A stretch of DNA of 24,681 nt from Fonticula-like sp. SCN 57-25. Its lineage: Eukaryota > Nucleariida > Rotosphaerida. Positions 19,684 to 24,681 of this stretch are shown piece after piece (positions within the stretch are counted from its first letter, which is position 1; each line of letters opens with the position of its first letter). The DNA is taken from the NCBI GenBank assembly GCA_001724245.1, contig MEDX01000061.1:1-24681 (forward strand), in the 5' to 3' direction. Made by a program: the position numbers and the translations under genes. Below the pieces are notes generated by a model that saw only the letters and a list, made by a program, of their open reading frames with translations, searched no databases and was not told the origin of the DNA.

Positions 19684-20115
19684 CTACGCCGACGTCGTGG
19701 CGGACCCCTCGGCGGCCGCGGTGGCGGCCTTTGCCGGGGCGCGCTTCAGCTCCGCTGTCGACGGCGGGGCGCTGAAAAACTTCCACTCCTTCTTGAGCCC
19801 ACCCGGGACGCGCGTCGGCGTCGCATCCGTCTGGCCGCGCCACGTCTTGACGCCCCACGCGGCGCCATGAGAAAGGTCCTTTGTCGGCTTCACCTGCGTT
19901 AATGTGTAGTACGACTCGAAGCCGTTCCAGATGGACCGCGTCACGCGCGTGCCGGCGCCGTACTGCGGAAGAACAGTCACAAGCTCATAGAGATTGCGGC
20001 GGCCGCGCTTGGCGGCAGCGGTCATCTTTGTAGAGGACGCGGCGGTCGCTGTTGATACAGTGGACGCGAGCTTGGTCGCGGCATTCGCGGCCGCCTTGGC
20101 CGCCGTCGCGCTCAT
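19684..20115 (-). CDS. MRPS34: Mitochondrial small ribosomal subunit protein mS34
   Basis: A single-exon protein of 143 residues. The core GRRNLYELVTVLPQYGAGTRVTRSIW, then YYTLTQVKPTKD, then AAWGVKTWRG and KKEWKFF, matches the mS34 family (human motif RRNLFETL...LPLYGVG). The Ala/Lys-rich start (SATAAKAAANAATKLAS) suits a mitochondrial presequence, and the Ala-rich tail is species-specific. The start at 20115 was chosen as it begins the presequence; an in-frame ATG at 20148 is possible. Confidence 0.85.
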   Translation of the reverse strand: MSATAAKAAANAATKLASTVSTATAASSTKMTAAAKRGRRNLYELVTVLPQYGAGTRVTRSIWNGFESYYTLTQVKPTKDLSHGAAWGVKTWRGQTDATPTRVPGGLKKEWKFFSAPPSTAELKRAPAKAATAAAEGSATTSA

Positions 20116-20231
20116 GCCCCCGATGCCTCGCGGTTCAAAAGTGTCCACAGGTCGTCTACACGCCTGTCACAACTCTTTGGCTCGATTATGGACGAGAATG
20201 CTTATGTAACGTTTCTGAAGATTTGAATTTC

Positions 20232-20305
20232 GCCTCGATAGCTCAGTTGGTAGTAGCGTAAGACTGAAGATCTTAAGGTCGCTGGTTCGATCCCGGCTCT
20301 GGGCA
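20232..20305 (+). tRNA. tRNA-Phe (GAA), slightly irregular
   Basis: The sequence has a perfect A box (TAGCTCAGTTGG), a B box (GGTTCGATCCC) and an anticodon loop CTGAAGA with GAA at 20266-20268 in a perfect five-pair stem (TAAGA/TCTTA). The T stem pairs with one G-T. The acceptor stem has one C-T mismatch at pair 5 and a T-G at pair 4. The D arm carries one extra T (GGTAGTAGCG where GGTAGAGCG is usual), so the gene is 74 rather than 73 bases. There is no intron. Two T runs follow (20314-20318 and 20322-20329). Confidence 0.85.
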
Positions 20306-20313
20306 TTTCTAAC

Positions 20314-20329
20314 TTTTTGACTTTTTTTT
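20314..20329 (+). terminator. RNA polymerase III terminator T runs
   Basis: Runs of five and eight T, starting 9 bases after the tRNA-Phe gene. Confidence 0.7.
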
Positions 20330-20343
20330 CGTCGCCGTTCGTC

Positions 20344-20358
20344 CAGTTTGCAGTTTGC
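20344..20358 (+). repeat. 15-mer CAGTTTGCAGTTTGC, promoter copy
   Basis: Identical to the copies at 4328, 4524, 4707 and 10501. It is 72 bases upstream of the ATAD3 start and is followed by a CACGTG at 20362-20367. Confidence 0.8.
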
Positions 20359-20429
20359 CGCCACGTGTGGGATTATAAACCCTTTGGAGCGTCGTCGTCG
20401 TTTACGTGTGTGCACGAGGCAGGGCTCTA

Positions 20430-22265
20430 ATGTTTGGTGGAATCTTTGGAGGCGGCAAGCCGGCTGCTGGCGCCGGTCCCGCTGCGAACGCGGACGGCTT
20501 TGGCGACCTTGTTGGCGCGACTGCTGCTGCCGGTAGCGGTGGCCGCAAGGACGCGCCCGCGAGCGGTAGCAGCGGCGCTTCCGCGCAGGCGGGCCAGGGT
20601 TTCTTTGATCCCAGCGGTCTCGAGCGCGCCGCCAAGGCCGCCCGTGATCTTGACGGCTCGCGCAATGCCAAGGAGGCGCTCGAGATCGTCCGCATGCAGG
20701 AGGTGACAAAGCAGCAGGAGCTCCAGCTTCGCCGGAAGGAGGCCGAGACGCAGTACAAGGCGCTTGATCTGCAGCGCATTGAAAAGGAGGGCGAGGAGCG
20801 CCGCAAGACGATCGAGACGGAGACGTCTCACCTCAACTACCGCGCAAAGCAGCAGGACGAGCTTGCTCGCAAGCGTCAGCAGGAGCAGATTGCTGCGCAA
20901 AAGGCGCTTCAGGATGAGCAGCTCCGCAAGCAGGAGGAGTCTCTTGCCAAGCAGGAGGCGATGCGCCGCTCGACGATAGAATATGAGCAGCGTCTCAAGC
21001 GCGACACTGAGCTTGCCAAGGTGATGGCCGAGGCCGATGGCCGCATCAAGGAGCAGCGCGAGAACCGCGATGTCGCCCTTGAGCGCCTCCGCGCCGAGGC
21101 GAATGAGAAGCGCGAGACTGTGCTGCAGGCGATCCGCCAGGCCGGCACGACGCTCGGCGACGGCTTTTCCAACTTTATCACGGACGGCGACAAGGTGTTT
21201 GCCACGATCACTGGCCTGTCGCTGCTCGCGCTCGGTGTGTACGGTGCGCGCTCTTCGACCGCCGTCATTGGCCGTTTTGTCGAGTCGCGTATCGGCAAGC
21301 CGACGCTCGTGCGCGAAACGTCGCGCCGCCCGCCGCTGTACTCTCTTCTTCACCCGATTGCTGCCGCTCGCGGCCTTATTTCCCGCCTGAGCTCTGACAA
21401 GAAGCAGCGCATGCTCGACGGCATTGTTCTTTCGCCGCTCGAGGAGACGCGCCTTCGCGACATTGTGTGGTCGACGATCAACGCCAAGAAGAACCGCGCG
21501 CCGCTGCGTAACCTTCTTCTTCACGGCCCGCCCGGCACGGGTAAGACGATGTTTGCCAAGCGCCTTGCGCTCAACAGCGGCCTCGACTATGCCATCATGA
21601 CTGGTGGTGACGTGCTTCCTCTTGGCCGCGAGGCCGTGTCCGAGATCCACAAGACGTTTGATTGGGCGTCGACCAACAGCCGCGGTACGCTTCTCTTCAT
21701 TGACGAAGCCGACGCCTTCCTTCGCCAGCGCGACCGCGCCGTCATCTCTGAGGACATGCGCACTGCGCTCAACGCCTTCCTGTACCGCACCGGCGAGACG
21801 TCCAAAAAGTTTATGGTCGTGCTCGCGTCCAACCAGCCCGAGCAGCTCGACTCGGCCATCCAGGACCGTCTTGACGAGCTTGTGCCTTTCAGCCTGCCCG
21901 GCAGCGACGAGCGCTTCCGCATGCTGACGCTCTACTTTAACATGTACGTGCGCGACCACCACAAGGTTACGGGCGCCAAGCCCATTGACTGCGTCGAGAT
22001 CACCGAAAAGGACCTCGAGCAGGTCGCCATCAAGGCGCGTGGCTTCTCGGGCCGCGAGCTGTCCAAGCTCGCCATCGCGCTGCAGGCCAACGCGTACGCG
22101 ACAGAGAGCAACACCGTCACGAGGGCAATGTTCAACAGCACCGTCGAGTCGTACCTCAAGCAGCACGCGCTCAAGGACAAGTGGGCCGAGGGTGCCCCTC
22201 AAGGGGACGAGGAGGGCGGCAAGAAGAAGACGGCCGCGTACGGCAACGCCATGCCGTCGACGTGA
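20430..22265 (+). CDS. ATAD3: ATAD3 mitochondrial inner-membrane AAA+ ATPase
   Basis: A nucleoid- and contact-site-associated ATPase of the mitochondrial inner membrane. A single exon encodes 611 residues. A Gly/Ala-rich start (MFGGIFGGGKPAAGAG) precedes an ATAD3_N coiled coil at about 60-240, rich in Gln, Glu and Lys (QQELQLRRKEAETQYKALD). A hydrophobic segment (ITGLSLLALGVYGARS) lies near 255-275. The AAA+ module has Walker A GPPGTGKT at 366-373 and Walker B LLFIDEAD at 421-428, then a SNQPEQLD sensor region and an arginine-rich lid. The start at 20430 was chosen because upstream of it the frame has only a GTG. The gene has no intron, unlike most neighbours. A CAGTTTGCAGTTTGC copy and a CACGTG lie 60-90 bases upstream. 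Confidence 0.95.
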   Translation: MFGGIFGGGKPAAGAGPAANADGFGDLVGATAAAGSGGRKDAPASGSSGASAQAGQGFFDPSGLERAAKAARDLDGSRNAKEALEIVRMQEVTKQQELQLRRKEAETQYKALDLQRIEKEGEERRKTIETETSHLNYRAKQQDELARKRQQEQIAAQKALQDEQLRKQEESLAKQEAMRRSTIEYEQRLKRDTELAKVMAEADGRIKEQRENRDVALERLRAEANEKRETVLQAIRQAGTTLGDGFSNFITDGDKVFATITGLSLLALGVYGARSSTAVIGRFVESRIGKPTLVRETSRRPPLYSLLHPIAAARGLISRLSSDKKQRMLDGIVLSPLEETRLRDIVWSTINAKKNRAPLRNLLLHGPPGTGKTMFAKRLALNSGLDYAIMTGGDVLPLGREAVSEIHKTFDWASTNSRGTLLFIDEADAFLRQRDRAVISEDMRTALNAFLYRTGETSKKFMVVLASNQPEQLDSAIQDRLDELVPFSLPGSDERFRMLTLYFNMYVRDHHKVTGAKPIDCVEITEKDLEQVAIKARGFSGRELSKLAIALQANAYATESNTVTRAMFNSTVESYLKQHALKDKWAEGAPQGDEEGGKKKTAAYGNAMPST

Positions 22266-22617
22266 GTGGAAAAAAGTGGAAAATGCTAGAGCGGCGGCGG
22301 CAGGAAAGGACAAGTTAAAATGACTCTTTGATGTATCTATAATCTCCCCACTTCATCCCTTTTCTTTTCTTTATCATTGTCATGGTCGCTCGTGCCTGGC
22401 GCGGCCGCGCGCTTCTTTTCTGTTCCTATTGTTTCGGTGATTTGCAGTTTCCTTCCTTCTTTCGTGATGTGATGTGTGCACATGATGATGATGATGATGA
22501 CAAAATTAATATGCAATATATTACACAGCATACACAAATATCGATAATTATAAAGACTACAATGTCATTAGAATACAGCGAAAGTGCAATGAAAATGTGC
22601 AAAAATGACGACAATGC
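22266..22617. other. Convergent intergenic region with ATG microsatellite
   Basis: 352 bases between the ATAD3 and metallophosphoesterase stop codons. A short (ATG)n run lies at 22482-22500. No gene is visible. Confidence 0.5.
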
Positions 22618-23688
22618 TCATACAAATTTCGGCTTGGCGGTCGTTTGCCGCCTCGTGCACGCAAAGACGACCGCCGTCACCGCCCACACCACGACCGCGG
22701 CAATGACGACCACCTTGACAACCACGTGGTCCACAAATGGGCAGTCCCTGTACGCATACCGCCACTTGCCTCCCTCCCACGTGGCCTCAAATAGCCCGAC
22801 ATTGCCGCCGTACTCTGCCATGACCGACCGCACGGTGACTTCGCTGACGCCGCCGGGGTGCTCCACGCGGCACCCCTCGTGGTCGTGCCCGTTAAAGATA
22901 AATGGCGGGAAAGCGAGCCGCTCGAGCAGCGCCGCGCTCGTCTCTGGCGTGAGCATGTTTTGCTTGTCGACGGCGCCGCCGTAGCCGAGGCGCGTCAGGG
23001 GCGGGTCGACGCACACGCCCGCATCCTTGTGCAGCGGAATGTGCAGAAAGACGAGTGGGACGAGCGACTCATTCGCGGCCATGTGGCGAGCCTCGTCGAC
23101 GGTCGCCCATGTGGTCTCGTGTGCCTTTGGGTACCGCCCGCCGGCCTCGAGGCTCTGCGCGTTGAGCAGCACGAGCAGGTGGCCGCCGGCGCGGTGGACG
23201 GCGTCCAGCGGGCCGAACGCGCGCGCAAAGCGGTCCGCGCGAGAAGCGTCCAGCAGCGCGCCGTAGCCAATGTCGTGGTTGCCGGCGAGGTAGTGCACGG
23301 GCGGAAGCGGCTCGGGAAGGCCGGGCGGCAGCGCCAGCATCCACTTTAGGCGCTCGACGCGCAACGCAAACTCGCCATCCGGGATGTGCTCGGACGACAA
23401 AAGATCGCCGAGAAGGACAATGTGGGTGGGGTGCAGCGCGCTGACGGACGTGCTGAAGCGGTGGTGAATGTACGCATCGTTGAAGGCGACGTCCTGGGCG
23501 GCGAGGCGTCCGCGGGAGGCGCTGGGGTAGCCGACGATCTGCGGATCAGCAACGAGAAGAATGCGAAGAGAAGAGGAGGGGAGCTGCCAGCCGCAAAAGA
23601 GATACGAATGAAAGTACAGGGATAGGACGGAGAGGAGGAGAAGAATGGATGCGGCGAGAGATGCCCGCCGCAGCAGCCGCGACATCAT
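22618..23688 (-). CDS. Ted1/MPPE1-type membrane metallophosphoesterase
   Basis: Probably an ER or Golgi enzyme related to PGAP5/MPPE1 and yeast Ted1/Cdc1, which trim ethanolamine-phosphate from GPI-anchor glycans. A single exon encodes 356 residues from 23688 (adjacent ATG at 23685; an upstream ATG at 23739 would add 17). Two membrane helices sit at about 12-30 and 322-344. Metallophosphoesterase motifs are LLVADPQ at 44-50 (DxQ rather than DxH, as in the Ted1/MPPE1 group), LLGDLLSSE at 92-100, GNHDIGYG at 136-143, a metal-ligand His in FLHIPLH at 214-220 and NGHDH at 266-270. All metal ligands are present, so it should be active. Confidence 0.88.
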   Translation of the reverse strand: MMSRLLRRASLAASILLLLSVLSLYFHSYLFCGWQLPSSSLRILLVADPQIVGYPSASRGRLAAQDVAFNDAYIHHRFSTSVSALHPTHIVLLGDLLSSEHIPDGEFALRVERLKWMLALPPGLPEPLPPVHYLAGNHDIGYGALLDASRADRFARAFGPLDAVHRAGGHLLVLLNAQSLEAGGRYPKAHETTWATVDEARHMAANESLVPLVFLHIPLHKDAGVCVDPPLTRLGYGGAVDKQNMLTPETSAALLERLAFPPFIFNGHDHEGCRVEHPGGVSEVTVRSVMAEYGGNVGLFEATWEGGKWRYAYRDCPFVDHVVVKVVVIAAVVVWAVTAVVFACTRRQTTAKPKFV

Positions 23689-23944
23689 CGGCGAATCGCG
23701 ATGGCGGGTGGCGGGAAATATCAAAGTGAAGATGGACACGAAAGAGTTAAGAAAGAAAAACTGAAAAGCGTCCTTTACAAACGATATTCCTCTATGAATA
23801 ACAACAGAAAAGTGGACGTAAAGTGGCTGGACGCAGGTGCCTCTACAGCAGTCGCAAAAGGAGACTAGTGTATGTTTATTACAATCTGTACATGAATCGT
23901 TTGAAAACGTGGAATCCGTGCCGACTCTAACGTTTTCTTTTTCC
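23689..23944. other. Intergenic region, metallophosphoesterase promoter and mS33 3' end
   Basis: 256 bases with no visible gene or clear motif. Confidence 0.4.
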
Positions 23945-24378
23945 TTACTTCTTCTTCTTCGTCTGCGTGCGCTTGCCTTGGCCTACAAAGAAAAGGCGGG
24001 GTGAGCAAATGTCGCACAATGATCCTAGTAAAAGAGGCAAAACAGGAAAAAGACGCACCCTTCTTGGGCGGCCCGCGACCGCGCTTCCGCATCTCGTCGG
24101 CCTTTTCGCGCCAGTAGACCTTTGAAAAGTCCTGGTACATGCCGTCAAACGCCCACATGTGCATCGGCGGCGGGTAGTAGTTCACGACGTTCTCGGGGAC
24201 GGGTAGCCTCCGGAGGTACTTGAGACCCGTGCGCTCGCGCCTAGAGCACCATAAAGTCAGGAAACGCACAATAAAATTAAAAAAGTATTAAATAAACGTA
24301 CGTGGGGTTCCATACGTGCCCGAAGACGCGAGCGGACAGCTGCGCGACGCGCATGTAGCTGTCCCGCAAGGCGCTCAT
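23945..24378 (-). CDS. MRPS33: Mitochondrial small ribosomal subunit protein mS33
   Basis: Exons 24302-24378, 24059-24240 and 23945-23982 give 98 residues. The order SYMRVAQLSARVFGHVWNPT, GLKYLRRLPVPENVVNYYPP and RGRGPPKKGQGKR matches mS33 (family pattern LSARLFGE...PTN, then a C-terminal KPKKGEGKR). The last exon adds only QGKRTQTKKKK. Introns are 61 and 76 bases with GTACGT and GTGCGT donors. The upstream region has two GAATGGACGG palindromic elements. Confidence 0.87.
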
Positions 24379-24681
24379 TTCCGCTGCCGGGATCTACTCA
24401 CGCGGAACACGAGTCACGTGATAATACTAGAGAAAGGTCGTTGATTTTACCTGGAATGGACGGTCCATTCTGAGTGAACTTTTTTGCATCACTCTGTAAG
24501 AAACGCCGCTGAATTCACTTTGAATGGACGGTTCATCTTTCAAGAGTTAATACCTGTCACTGCTCGTTGAAACAGTGCACGCAAATGAGGCTCCATCCGG
24601 CCAAATACTCAGTGTTGGCACAAATCAAATATACCGTGGCCTGCCCATATTGTTCAATGCACACCGATCATAGTGATGAGA
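24379..24681. promoter_or_regulatory. Upstream region of mS33
   Basis: It contains GTCACGTGAT at 24413-24422 and the palindromic elements at 24454-24470 and 24522-24537. No gene is visible up to the window edge. Confidence 0.5.
24454..24470. promoter_or_regulatory. Perfect palindrome GAATGGAC-G-GTCCATTC
   Basis: Eight-base arms around a central G, 76 bases upstream of the mS33 start. A second, slightly broken copy, GAATGGACGGTTCATC, lies at 24522-24537. Confidence 0.6.

Noticed and set aside
20427-22313. A 628-codon open frame antisense to ATAD3.
   Set aside because: It mirrors the GC-rich codon use of ATAD3 and has a low-complexity Leu/Arg/Ala composition with no domain.
22482-22500. ATG-rich run as a possible CRISPR or functional repeat.
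   Set aside because: It is a simple trinucleotide microsatellite with no spacers; no CRISPR array exists in this window.

Overview
The window is a compact nuclear segment of a unicellular eukaryote. Genes are 100-500 bases apart, most are cut by 41-92 base introns, and the products are plainly eukaryotic: cyclin L, a penta-EF-hand protein, mitochondrial EF-Ts, ATAD3, mS33 and mS34, a COPI-associated membrane protein and a nucleolin-type RRM protein. Multi-domain extracellular proteins and SAM/WD40 proteins fit an amoebozoan or a unicellular relative of animals or fungi. I cannot name the species, and no gene looks bacterial in structure. Exons were modelled by hand from reading frame, splice sites and family similarity.

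Layout. 1-2474 (minus): 5' part of a large secreted protein (signal peptide, DNRLRE-like module, EGF-like module, at least nine CCP/sushi-like modules) running off the left edge. 2808-3742 (plus): remnant of a MULE-type transposase N-terminus with a FAR1-type DNA-binding domain broken by an in-frame TAG. 4090-7607 (minus): a 13-exon gene encoding two WD40 propellers made by duplication of an exon block, then a coiled coil and two SAM-like domains. 7878-9333 (minus): cyclin L. 10079-10681 (plus): COPI-associated-type four-helix membrane protein. 11218-12225 (plus): ALG-2/PDCD6. 12354-13373 (minus): two-RRM nucleolar-type protein. 13604-15634 (minus): an IucA/IucC-family NIS siderophore synthetase with five spliceosomal introns. 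16150-17529 (minus): two neighbouring small type I membrane proteins with similar juxtamembrane segments. 17744-18607 (plus): mitochondrial EF-Ts. 18807-19244 (minus): DUF4286 protein. 19684-20115 (minus): mS34. 20232-20305 (plus): tRNA-Phe. 20430-22265 (plus): ATAD3. 22618-23688 (minus): Ted1/MPPE1-type metallophosphoesterase. 23945-24378 (minus): mS33.

The right-hand third is rich in mitochondrial translation and nucleoid genes (EF-Ts, mS34, ATAD3, mS33). Three signals cut across genes. Nearly every 5' splice site reads GT-R-Y-G, with C or T at +4 and never GTRAGT. The palindromes CACGTG (31 copies) and TCACGTGA (10 copies) are far above chance. The 15-mer CAGTTTGCAGTTTGC occurs five times, in exons, an intron and a promoter. 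The most unusual gene is the eukaryotic siderophore synthetase; the most unusual architecture is the twin-propeller WD40/SAM gene.
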